A stretch of 13,605 nt of DNA from an uncultured bacterium (GTDB lineage Bacteria > Cyanobacteriota > Vampirovibrionia > Gastranaerophilales > Gastranaerophilaceae): the NCBI GenBank assembly GCA_946183815.1, contig CAMHDG010000009.1, positions 1 to 13,605 of the forward strand. The letters run 5' to 3'. The notes beneath the pieces were generated by a model that saw only the letters and a list, made by a program, of their open reading frames with translations, did not search any database and was not told where the DNA came from. Position 1 is the first letter of the stretch; each line of letters opens with the position of its first letter. The translations under genes and the position numbers were made by a program. Of the stretch, positions 8,103-13,605 are shown piece after piece.

Positions 8103-8121
8103 AAACAGGTTATTCCTGTTT
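8103..8121 (+). promoter_or_regulatory. Leader hairpin upstream of rpsE
   Basis: AAACAGG and CCTGTTT form a perfect 7-bp stem around a TTATT loop, followed by a short T-rich run. It lies about 70 bases before the rpsE start. It could be a weak attenuator or a binding site for autoregulation by a ribosomal protein, both known for ribosomal operons. The sequence alone does not show which, and the stem is short. Confidence 0.35.
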
Positions 8122-8192
8122 TAGTTTGTTGGTATATTTGATTATATATAGGCTAAAAAGTATTAGATTTTAGTAAATTAGAAAGGTTAAAA

Positions 8193-8888
8193 ATGACTGA
8201 AGAAGAAAAGAAAGAAGTAGCAACTCCTGCAGAAGAAACAACTGCTGAAGCACCTGCAGAAGTTACGGAAGAAGCAGCAGAAACAACTGAAGAAGCAACT
8301 GTTGAATTAGAAACAGAAGACGAAGTTGACGCTGTTGAAAATGAAAGAAAACCTGCAAAAAAATCAAGAGGCAGAAAGAAAAAAATAGAAACAAAAGAAG
8401 AAAAACCACAATCAGAATGGTCTGAACAAGTTGTTCAAATCAGCCGTGTAACAAAGGTTGTTAAGGGTGGTAAGAAATTAAGTTTCAGAGCAATCGTAGT
8501 TGTAGGTAACAAAAAAGGACAAGTTGGTATTGGTTGTGCAAAAGCATCAGAAGTTATCGTTGCTATTCAAAAAGCAATCACTGATGGCAGAAAGAACCTT
8601 ATCACAGTACCTATCTTCAAGACAACAATCCCTCACAAAATTACAGGTGTGAGCGGTGCAGGAAAAGTTGTTTTATTACCTGCATCACAAGGTACAGGTA
8701 TTATCGCAGGTGGTGCTGTTCGTCCTGTATTAGAACTTGCGGGGATTGAAAACATTGAATCTAAATCCTTAGGTTCTAAGTCACCGCTTAATGCTGCAAA
8801 CGCTACATTAAACGCACTTAAATCTTTAAGAAGATTTGATGAAGTTGCTAAAAAACGTGGTTTAACAGTAATGGAAATGCTTAGTTAA
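8193..8888 (+). CDS. rpsE: Small-subunit ribosomal protein S5 (uS5) with long N-terminal extension
   Basis: S5 sits in the body of the 30S subunit near the mRNA entry and contributes to decoding accuracy. The core from about residue 75 is clear: VTKVVKGGKKLSF, the glycine-rich VGNKKGQVGIGCAKASEV, then the C-terminal domain with PASQGTGIIAGGAVRPVLELAGI and KSLGSKSPLNAANAT. The protein is 231 residues, against about 166 in E. coli. The excess is residues 1-74: a low-complexity Glu/Ala/Thr stretch (1-51) followed by a basic patch KPAKKSRGRKKK (53-64). The start is supported by GAAAGG at 8181-8186, six bases before the ATG, and there is no internal Met before the core. It is first in its unit; rplR, the usual upstream neighbour, is absent. 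Confidence 0.98.
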   Translation: MTEEEKKEVATPAEETTAEAPAEVTEEAAETTEEATVELETEDEVDAVENERKPAKKSRGRKKKIETKEEKPQSEWSEQVVQISRVTKVVKGGKKLSFRAIVVVGNKKGQVGIGCAKASEVIVAIQKAITDGRKNLITVPIFKTTIPHKITGVSGAGKVVLLPASQGTGIIAGGAVRPVLELAGIENIESKSLGSKSPLNAANATLNALKSLRRFDEVAKKRGLTVMEMLS

Positions 8889-8889
8889 T

Positions 8890-8942
8890 AAGTGAAAAGT
8901 AAAAAATGAAAACTGAAAAGTTTTCGCTTCATTCTTTCACTT
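8890..8942 (+). repeat. Imperfect palindromic element in the rpsE-rpmD spacer
   Basis: AAGTGAAA (8890-8897) pairs with TTTCACTT (8935-8942), and AATGAA inside the left arm can pair with TTCATT on the right, giving a long imperfect hairpin directly after the rpsE stop. Its outer context, TTAATAAGTG...TTCACTTTG, recurs in the rpmD-rplO spacer (9175-9232). It is probably a small dispersed element or an RNA-processing hairpin. It has no U-tract suited to a terminator. Confidence 0.55.
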
Positions 8943-8987
8943 TGCAAGAATTATAATTACAAATAAAAGAAAAGAAGGATAAATAAA

Positions 8988-9173
8988 ATGGCAAAAAATA
9001 AACAAATAAAAATCAAACTTGTCAGAAGCATAATCGGTGCATCTCCTGCTCAAAGAAAAGTAGTTGCAGCATTAGGCTTAAAGAAAAAAGATCAAGTTGT
9101 AGAACATTATGACAGCGACACTATTATGGGTATGGTTAACAAAGTTAATCACCTTGTAGCAATTGTTGATTAA
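8988..9173 (+). CDS. rpmD: Large-subunit ribosomal protein L30 (uL30)
   Basis: The 61-residue protein has the usual length and pattern of bacterial L30: IKIKLVRSIIGASPAQRKVVAALGL, then VEHYDSDTIMGMVNKVNHLVAIV. This matches the family's 'LVRS.IG....Q......LGL......V.H.D...I.GM..KV.HLV'. AGAAGGA at 8973-8979 is eight bases before the ATG. Its order between rpsE and rplO is the classical one. The gene is reported absent from some lineages, including photosynthetic Cyanobacteria, so its presence is a taxonomic hint. Confidence 0.97.
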   Translation: MAKNKQIKIKLVRSIIGASPAQRKVVAALGLKKKDQVVEHYDSDTIMGMVNKVNHLVAIVD

Positions 9174-9174
9174 T

Positions 9175-9232
9175 AAGTGGAAATGAAAAGAGGAAAGTGG
9201 GCTATTCACTATTCACTATTCACTATTCACTT
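9175..9232 (+). repeat. AAGTG...CACTT element with four CTATTCA heptamers in the rpmD-rplO spacer
   Basis: The element begins right after the rpmD stop with AAGTGG and ends with CACTT. The left half is purine-rich; the right half holds four perfect tandem copies of CTATTCA (9202-9229). The ends match those of the element at 8890-8942 (TTAATAAGTG at the left, TTCACTTTG at the right). The sequence downstream, TACAAATAAA then AAAGAAGGA, also recurs. Heptamer tandem repeats of this kind are known from cyanobacterial genomes (STRR sequences); the link here is only a resemblance. Confidence 0.65.
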
Positions 9233-9277
9233 TGTTTGAAATAAAAGTACAAATAAAGCAAAGAAGGAATTTTAAAA

Positions 9278-9733
9278 ATGGCAAAAGAAACTATAAAATT
9301 AACAGATTTAAAACCTGCTGAAGGGGCAACTTCTACAGGTAAGAGAGTTGGTCGTGGTCGTGCGTCAGGCATGGGTAAAACATCAACTCGTGGTCATAAC
9401 GGTGAAGGTCAGCGTTCAGGACGTTCTTCTAAAAGAGGTTTTGAAGGTGGTCAAATGCCAAGTTACAGACAATTACCAAAATTGAAAGGTTTCCAAATTA
9501 TCAACAAACGTAATTGGGCTGAAATCAATGTTGGCAGATTAGATGCGTTAAAACTTAAAGAAGTTTCATTGGAAACTTTAAAAGAACTTAAAAAAGTTCA
9601 CCCATCCAGCGATGGTTTAAGAGTTTTAGGTAATGGAGAATTAAAATCAGCAATTACAGTTAAGGCTGTATATGTATCTCCATCAGCAAAAGAAAAAATC
9701 GAAGCCGCTGGCGGAAAGATTGAATTAGTATAA
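9278..9733 (+). CDS. rplO: Large-subunit ribosomal protein L15 (uL15)
   Basis: The 151-residue protein is of normal length. The N-terminal half carries the RNA-binding, Gly/Arg-rich L15 signature: GKRVGRGRASGMGKTSTRGH, then GFEGGQMPSYRQLPKLKGF. The C-terminal half has the compact alpha/beta domain ending AKEKIEAAGGKIELV, matching the family's C-terminal 'A..A.EKI.AAGG..E' pattern. L15 binds 23S rRNA and acts in late assembly of the 50S subunit. AGAAGGA at 9262-9268 is nine bases before the ATG. It lies in conserved order, 23 bases before secY. Confidence 0.98.
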   Translation: MAKETIKLTDLKPAEGATSTGKRVGRGRASGMGKTSTRGHNGEGQRSGRSSKRGFEGGQMPSYRQLPKLKGFQIINKRNWAEINVGRLDALKLKEVSLETLKELKKVHPSSDGLRVLGNGELKSAITVKAVYVSPSAKEKIEAAGGKIELV

Positions 9734-9756
9734 CAAACTGGTAAAGGGGTAAATAA

Positions 9757-11100
9757 ATGTCTTTAAACAATATAAAACCGCCTAGTACCGCTGATATAGC
9801 AGCGATGTGGAATGCATCAGGCTTAAAGCAAAAAATTATTTTTACTTTGCTTATGGTTGTTGCGTTTCGTTTTGGTGCTCAAATTCCTATATATGGGATA
9901 AATAATTCTATATTTCAAAATATTGCGGCAGGTAATAACATAATCGGATTTTTAGATTTGTTTTCAGGTGGTGCGTTAGGAAAGGTATCAATGTTTGCAT
10001 TAGGTATCGGACCTTACATTACCGCTCAAATCATAGTCCAGTTAGTATCTGTTGTTATCCCTTCTTTAGAAAAATTACAAAAAGAAGAAGGGGAGGCAGG
10101 AAGAAGAAAACTTGCACAATACACAAGAATATTTACAGTTGTGTTGGCAATGTTTCAGGCAATTATCTTTATGGTATTTATGTCACACTTGCCTGCTGCG
10201 ATTATGCCGGGGATTCCGCATACAATGTTTTACATCAGTTCTGTAACTGCTCTTACAGCGGGGTCTGTTTTAGTTATGTGGATATCAGAATTAATAACTG
10301 AACACGGAATCGGTAACGGTGGTTCTTTGATAATCTTTGTGGGTATTATTTCCGGTATTCCTCTGTATTCTCAAAGAACGGCAGAATTACTTACTCAAGA
10401 TCCAACACTACAGTTTGGGTTATTTGCTTTGCTTGCAATTTTCTTTGTAACCATGGTTATGATTGTAATTATGCAAGAGGCAATGAGAAAGGTTATAATT
10501 GTTAATCCAAAAAGACAGGTAGGCAACAAGGTTTATGGCGGGGTAAATACGTTTATTCCGTTTAAACTTAACCCTGGTGGTGTAATGCCTATCATCTTTG
10601 CAATCGCAATTTTGCTTTTCCCTTCAACTATATTGAGTGTATTGGGTAATGCTAATTTACCGGGGTCTATGGGTGCATTTATTCTTATGCTAAACAAAAT
10701 ATTCAGCCCGTCAGGTATAACTTATTATGTAATATATTTCACAATGATTGTGTTACTGACTTTCTTCTATGCGTCAATAATGCCGAATATGCAACCTAAA
10801 GAGATTGCAAATAATCTTAAAAAATATGGTTCATCAATTCCGGGGATAAAACCAGGGAAACCAACGGCAGATGCACTGGATAAGATTTTATCAAGAGTTA
10901 CGTTTATCGGTGCTTTCGCACTGGGTATAATTGCTCTTGTTCCTTCGTTCACAAGTTATGTTACTCATATAACAACTGTTCAGGGTATCGGTGCAACATC
11001 TCTAATCATCATGGTTGGGGTTGCTCTTGATTTGATAAATCAGGTCAGAACTCATTTGTTGGCTAAAAATTACGAATCATTCCTTAAGGATAAAGAGTAA
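9757..11100 (+). CDS. secY: Protein translocase channel subunit SecY
   Basis: SecY forms the protein-conducting channel of the plasma membrane with SecE and SecG, driven by SecA or the ribosome. At 447 residues it has the usual length and about ten hydrophobic segments. Signatures include the first membrane helix from QKIIFTLLMVVAFRFGAQIP, then ITAQIIVQLVSVVIPSLEKL and QKEEGEAGRRKLAQYTR. The large cytoplasmic loop has NPKRQVGNKVYGGVNTFIPF, followed by NPGGVMPIIFA. The C-terminus is SLIIMVGVALDLINQ...LLAKNYESFLK. The start is supported by AAAGGGG seven bases before the ATG. It is last in the unit and followed at once by a strong terminator; adk, map or infA, common next neighbours, are not here. 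Confidence 0.98.
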   Translation: MSLNNIKPPSTADIAAMWNASGLKQKIIFTLLMVVAFRFGAQIPIYGINNSIFQNIAAGNNIIGFLDLFSGGALGKVSMFALGIGPYITAQIIVQLVSVVIPSLEKLQKEEGEAGRRKLAQYTRIFTVVLAMFQAIIFMVFMSHLPAAIMPGIPHTMFYISSVTALTAGSVLVMWISELITEHGIGNGGSLIIFVGIISGIPLYSQRTAELLTQDPTLQFGLFALLAIFFVTMVMIVIMQEAMRKVIIVNPKRQVGNKVYGGVNTFIPFKLNPGGVMPIIFAIAILLFPSTILSVLGNANLPGSMGAFILMLNKIFSPSGITYYVIYFTMIVLLTFFYASIMPNMQPKEIANNLKKYGSSIPGIKPGKPTADALDKILSRVTFIGAFALGIIALVPSFTSYVTHITTVQGIGATSLIIMVGVALDLINQVRTHLLAKNYESFLKDKE

Positions 11101-11116
11101 TTCATATATAGCAATA

Positions 11117-11153
11117 AAATATCCACACTTTGTTTAAAGTGTGGATATTTTTT
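11117..11153 (+). terminator. Rho-independent terminator after secY, possibly bidirectional
   Basis: AAATATCCACACTTT (11117-11131) and AAAGTGTGGATATTT (11136-11150) form a perfect 15-bp stem with a GTTT loop, followed by six T bases (11148-11153, overlapping the stem end). It lies 16 bases after the secY stop and just beyond the end of the convergent gene at 11168. On the minus strand the stem is followed by TTTTA, so it may serve both genes. Confidence 0.9.
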
Positions 11154-11167
11154 ATGAAAACTTATAA

Positions 11168-11566
11168 CTATTTACTGAAGAATGAACCAACTTTTGAACT
11201 TATGTTATTGATTGTTTCTTTTGCAGATGCGATTTTGTTGGCACGTCTTGCCTTTTTAATATCTTTTGCTCTTTCAAAAATTTCGTTAAAATTAGTTGTA
11301 TTTTTAAGGTTTTTAAGAGTTTCTTCTGCGTGCAGGGTTCTGCAGGCAAGCATAACTGCTCCTGCAAATTCACCCATTCCGATAATACCATGAGTCAAAC
11401 CATGAAATCCTAATACAGGGGTTGCAACACGACCAAATTTTACTGCTTGTTTTGCTGCTTTAACTTGTTTTGTTACGCAAACTTTTTTAGGGTCTAATTT
11501 TACGTCTAATCCGTTAACTTGTTTATAAACATTTCCATCAGAGTTTCCAATGTGTATTCCTAACAT
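11168..11566 (-). CDS. Protein of unknown function with a hydrophobic centre
   Basis: I do not recognise this 132-residue protein. The N-terminus is MLGIHIGNSDGNVYKQVNGL. Residues 48-77 are Ala/Gly/Leu-rich and hydrophobic, broken by His55, His59, Glu66 and Arg76, so a membrane helix or hairpin is possible but not certain. The C-terminal third is Lys/Arg-rich and probably helical (EIFERAKDIKKARRANKIA), ending SKVGSFFSK. The start is supported by AAAGGAA (complement of 11576-11582), nine bases before the ATG. It converges on secY and shares the terminator between them. The next gene upstream on its strand is the HD-GYP gene, whose stop is 121 bases away, so cotranscription is possible. Confidence 0.75.
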   Translation of the reverse strand: MLGIHIGNSDGNVYKQVNGLDVKLDPKKVCVTKQVKAAKQAVKFGRVATPVLGFHGLTHGIIGMGEFAGAVMLACRTLHAEETLKNLKNTTNFNEIFERAKDIKKARRANKIASAKETINNISSKVGSFFSK

Positions 11567-11687
11567 AATATGGGGTTCCTTTCTATTGTTGGTTGTAAAT
11601 GTATTTGATTAAAAAACACCCATAAAAAATGTTTTGCTACCCTTTTATTTTTAAGTTACAAATTTTAACAATAAAAGACAGATGGTT

Positions 11688-12479
11688 TTAGGCAACTGCT
11701 TTGTTTGTAACTTCTTTTGTTTTTTCCATATTATTAATATATCCAACGAGTGCGTTATAAATTCTGGGGTTTATATTTCCGTTATCGACATCGTTTCTTA
11801 AAATATCCAGTGCTTCATTACTGCTCATAGGGGCTTTGTATGAGCGTTTTTCCGTAAGAGCGGAATATTTATCCGCAAGAGAAACTATTTCTGTATTTAT
11901 ATCATATCCGTTCAGAGTATTTTTAATTTCAGGGTATCCTGTTCCATGTTCGTTTTGGTGATGATATTTTACGATATTTAATACTTCAGGTTCAATATTT
12001 TGGCTGGATAAAAGTGCTTCACTTAATTTTGAGTGAAGATGCATGATTTTTGTTTCTTCAGGGGTTAATTTCCCTTTTTTGTTTAATATTTTTTCAGGGA
12101 TAAGCACTTTGCCTATATCGTGAAGCATCGCACCTTTTTGAATATAGCCGATATTTGCTTCTGATTTAAGGTCTGTCGGCAAGAAGTTATATATTCCTAT
12201 TGCTTTGTTTCTTGTATCAATAGAATGTTGATACGTTGTATTTTTAAAGTTTTCAACATTTATAACAGGTTTAATATTGTTATTTTTGAGAATAGTAAGG
12301 ATTGCAGGGTTAGAGTTAATCATATCTGTGATAACCCTTTTATCAAGCAGACGGTCAAGTTCTCTGTTAACGGATACATTATCAGAGTATGTGCGTGCAG
12401 GTTTGTAGGCTGGAATACTTTGATTTACTCCGGCATACACCTGACCTATGGGTAAATTATTATACACACTAAAATTCAT
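11688..12479 (-). CDS. HD-GYP domain protein, putative cyclic-di-GMP phosphodiesterase
   Basis: HD-GYP proteins are metal-dependent phosphodiesterases that break down cyclic di-GMP (some act on cGAMP-type dinucleotides). Numbered from the ATG at 12479 (263 residues), the ligands are in order: His85, the HDIGK motif at 120-124, His147/His149, His173-His174, the GYP element as HGTGYP at 178-183 (usually DGTGYP), and Asp203 in SLADKYSAL. The domain fills residues 75-250. The 70-residue N-terminus (VYNNLPIGQVYAG...) is not a recognised sensor domain, and there is no membrane segment, so it is probably cytoplasmic. Start: an in-frame TTG at 12485 has AGG five bases upstream; the ATG two codons later is 11 bases from it. 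I prefer ATG but cannot exclude TTG. It is divergent from the gene at 12679. Confidence 0.88.
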   Translation of the reverse strand: MNFSVYNNLPIGQVYAGVNQSIPAYKPARTYSDNVSVNRELDRLLDKRVITDMINSNPAILTILKNNNIKPVINVENFKNTTYQHSIDTRNKAIGIYNFLPTDLKSEANIGYIQKGAMLHDIGKVLIPEKILNKKGKLTPEETKIMHLHSKLSEALLSSQNIEPEVLNIVKYHHQNEHGTGYPEIKNTLNGYDINTEIVSLADKYSALTEKRSYKAPMSSNEALDILRNDVDNGNINPRIYNALVGYINNMEKTKEVTNKAVA

Positions 12480-12555
12480 ACACAACTTAACCTATATACT
12501 TCTATTAAGTATTTTTATTAAGGGGAATTTACTCAAAGTCAAAAATATTCAATGT

Positions 12556-12603
12556 TTTTGTTACAAAGTTTACATTTGTTCTGTGTAAACATTTGTAACA
12601 AAA
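12556..12603. promoter_or_regulatory. 19-bp inverted repeat between divergent genes
   Basis: TTTTGTTACAAAGTTTACA (12556-12574) is the reverse complement of 12584-12603, apart from one bulged A at 12591. The loop is nine bases. There is no U-tract and no convergent gene end, so it is not an obvious terminator. Its position just upstream of the promoter candidate at 12617-12644, in the only divergent promoter region of this part, suggests an operator for a dimeric regulator or a transcribed hairpin. Confidence 0.6.
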
Positions 12604-12616
12604 TGATTAAAATATT

Positions 12617-12644
12617 TAAAGATTAACAGAAGATATGCCGTAAT
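12617..12644 (+). promoter_or_regulatory. Candidate sigma-28 (FliA/SigD)-type promoter
   Basis: TAAAGATT (12617-12624) and GCCGTAAT (12637-12644) are separated by 12 bases. The FliA consensus is TAAAGTTT, 11 bases, GCCGATAA. The -35 element differs at one position, and the -10 keeps the diagnostic GCCG. It would start transcription about 25-30 bases before the gene's ATG at 12679. No sigma-70 pair is evident at this location. Confidence 0.42.
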
Positions 12645-12678
12645 GCATGACACATAGGAATCGAATAAGGAGTACAAG

Positions 12679-13440
12679 ATGGGTTTAGCCTCATCACAAG
12701 CACGACTGCTGACTCTAACGGCACGTCAACATTCAGTTGAATATGCGGCTCAAAGACTTGAAGCCCAAAAACTTCAACTGGCTAACGAATCTGACCAAGT
12801 ATATAACACATACTTGGAAAGATTAGATGCGTCTAAAGTTCAATACAGAAGAGTTGAATCAGACGGTAGTATTGCTTATGATGATGCAACATTTGGCAAG
12901 TTATTTGAAAACTATTATTTGTTCAATGTAGATGGGGTAATTTGTAAATCTTTCCAAGAGGTAAAAGATGCTCTGAAAGAAAAACGTGATATTGATATTA
13001 CAGCAGACGATTATTATACTGTATTATCAGCCTTGATACAAGAAGGACTTGTTGTATTGATGGAGGTAAAAGGTGATCCTGAATCAGGATATGAGTACGA
13101 TAAAGATAATGCTAAAATTACTTTTACCCCACCTGAATCTGATACTCCAACAAGTACATGGGATGTAAATTCTACTAACGCAGAATATGTTTATAAAGTA
13201 TTTGCTAACTCAAGTATATCAACATCTACAAAAGTTTCGGAAATGTCTGATGAGAAAGAATTGAAGAAAGCGGAAGCACAATATGAAGCGGATATGAACC
13301 GTATTAACGCTAAAGACGCACGTTATGACACTCAATTATCTCAATTAGAAACGGAGCGTAACGCAATAAAAACTGAGATTGATACCTTAAAGACAGTTGC
13401 AAACGATAACGTTGAAAGGACATTTAAAATATTCTCATAA
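12679..13440 (+). CDS. Coiled-coil protein with flagellin-like helical ends, function unknown
   Basis: The protein has 253 residues. The N-terminal helix (about 1-55), MGLASSQARLLTLTARQ followed by AAQRLEAQKLQLANES, is amphipathic and has no cleavable signal. The middle (about 60-180) is mixed, acidic and Thr/Ser/Asp-rich. The C-terminal segment (about 185-250) is a strong coiled coil (LKKAEAQYEADMNRI, QLSQLETERNAIKTEIDTLK) ending NVERTFKIFS. Helical, heptad-rich ends around a variable centre are typical of flagellar axial and other type III-exported proteins. I recall similar N-termini in Gastranaerophilales proteins, but no named family. The start is firm: AAGGAG at 12667-12672, six bases before the ATG. 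It follows a sigma-28-like promoter and a long inverted repeat, and ends before a terminator, so it is probably monocistronic. An export or flagellar role is inference. Confidence 0.85.
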   Translation: MGLASSQARLLTLTARQHSVEYAAQRLEAQKLQLANESDQVYNTYLERLDASKVQYRRVESDGSIAYDDATFGKLFENYYLFNVDGVICKSFQEVKDALKEKRDIDITADDYYTVLSALIQEGLVVLMEVKGDPESGYEYDKDNAKITFTPPESDTPTSTWDVNSTNAEYVYKVFANSSISTSTKVSEMSDEKELKKAEAQYEADMNRINAKDARYDTQLSQLETERNAIKTEIDTLKTVANDNVERTFKIFS

Positions 13441-13485
13441 GGGGTAGATATTTAGATACTCTAATGAGGAAAACAAGATTAACAA

Positions 13486-13519
13486 TATAATTTTCCCTAT
13501 AATTTTCCTATGATTTTTC
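13486..13519. repeat. Short direct repeats downstream of the coiled-coil gene
   Basis: TATAATTTTCC occurs at 13486-13496 and again at 13498-13508, followed by a degraded third copy, TATGATTTTTC, at 13509-13519. The array lies between the stop at 13440 and the terminator at 13523. Function is unknown; it may be simple AT-rich slippage. Confidence 0.5.
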
Positions 13520-13522
13520 AAT

Positions 13523-13546
13523 AAGCCACTTTTTAAGTGGTTTTTT
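13523..13546 (+). terminator. Rho-independent terminator after the coiled-coil gene
   Basis: CCACTT (13526-13531) and AAGTGG (13535-13540) form a stem with a TTT loop, extended by a G-T and two A-T pairs, followed directly by six T bases (13541-13546). It lies about 85 bases after the stop of the gene ending at 13440. The remaining bases to the right edge show no further gene. Confidence 0.82.
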
Positions 13547-13605
13547 ATTTGGTAAATTATTGTTTATCGGGGGTAAATATATAAATCGTTAAAAGCCCCT
13601 CTCCT

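Noticed and set aside
9202..9229. CTATTCA repeats as a CRISPR array
   Set aside because: The units are contiguous 7-mers without spacers, and no cas genes are present.
11130..11393. + strand frame of 87 codons after secY
   Set aside because: It begins inside the terminator hairpin and runs antisense to the 132-residue gene.
11600..11640. AAAACA/TGTTTT hairpin between the HD-GYP gene and the 132-residue gene as a terminator
   Set aside because: A 6-bp, nearly all A-T stem with an 11-base loop is too weak to support a call.
12480..12485. TTG start for the HD-GYP gene
   Set aside because: It adds only two residues, and the following ATG is a stronger initiation codon. Noted as uncertain because AGG is better spaced for TTG.

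Overview
The window is AT-rich bacterial chromosome. It carries a run of ribosomal-protein and translocase genes (rpsE-rpmD-rplO-secY, + strand) flanked by genes of unusual type. The organism is not certain. The coiled-coil protein at the right end has an N-terminus (MGLASSQARLLTLTARQ) of a kind I associate from memory with gut Vampirovibrionia/Melainabacteria (Gastranaerophilales). The short HD-GYP protein, the low GC and the heptamer repeat would fit that group. Against it, rpmD (L30) is present, whereas photosynthetic Cyanobacteria, as I recall, lack it. Treat the assignment as inference.

Layout. Positions 1-7912 (minus strand) hold a probable three-gene transcription unit. It starts with a GTG-initiated 2474-residue protein, followed after a 17-nt gap (from the preferred start) by a small charged protein of about 144 residues. 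The first codons of a third gene lie at the left edge. The giant protein is the most interesting object here. From N- to C-terminus I can read: Ala/Gly-rich hydrophobic segments (about 530-680); an HExxH zinc-metallopeptidase motif with a downstream Glu (1148-1152, 1190/1194); a RelA/SpoT-type nucleotidyltransferase signature without an HD hydrolase domain (about 1350-1575); a long helical region; and a protein-kinase-like glycine loop plus lysine near the C-terminus (2336-2357). This looks like a multi-enzyme effector or polymorphic-toxin-like protein.

Positions 7913-8192 are a divergent promoter region with a leader hairpin. Positions 8193-11100 carry rpsE, rpmD, rplO and secY, each with a good ribosome binding site, closed by a strong terminator at 11117-11153. 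This is the distal part of the classical spc operon, but rplR and the other usual upstream genes are replaced by the giant gene on the other strand. The adk/map/infA genes that often follow secY are absent. S5 has a 74-residue acidic-then-basic N-terminal extension. The rpsE-rpmD and rpmD-rplO spacers contain related AAGTG...CACTTTG elements, one of which has a CTATTCA heptamer repeated four times.

Positions 11168-12479 (minus strand) carry a 132-residue unknown protein and a compact HD-GYP protein (putative cyclic-di-GMP phosphodiesterase). A 195-base divergent region follows. It holds a 19-bp inverted repeat and a sequence resembling a sigma-28/FliA promoter directly ahead of the last gene (12679-13440, + strand). 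That gene encodes a protein with helical/coiled-coil ends reminiscent of flagellar or type III axial proteins. A terminator at 13523-13546 closes it.

No tRNA, rRNA, insertion sequence or CRISPR array is visible.
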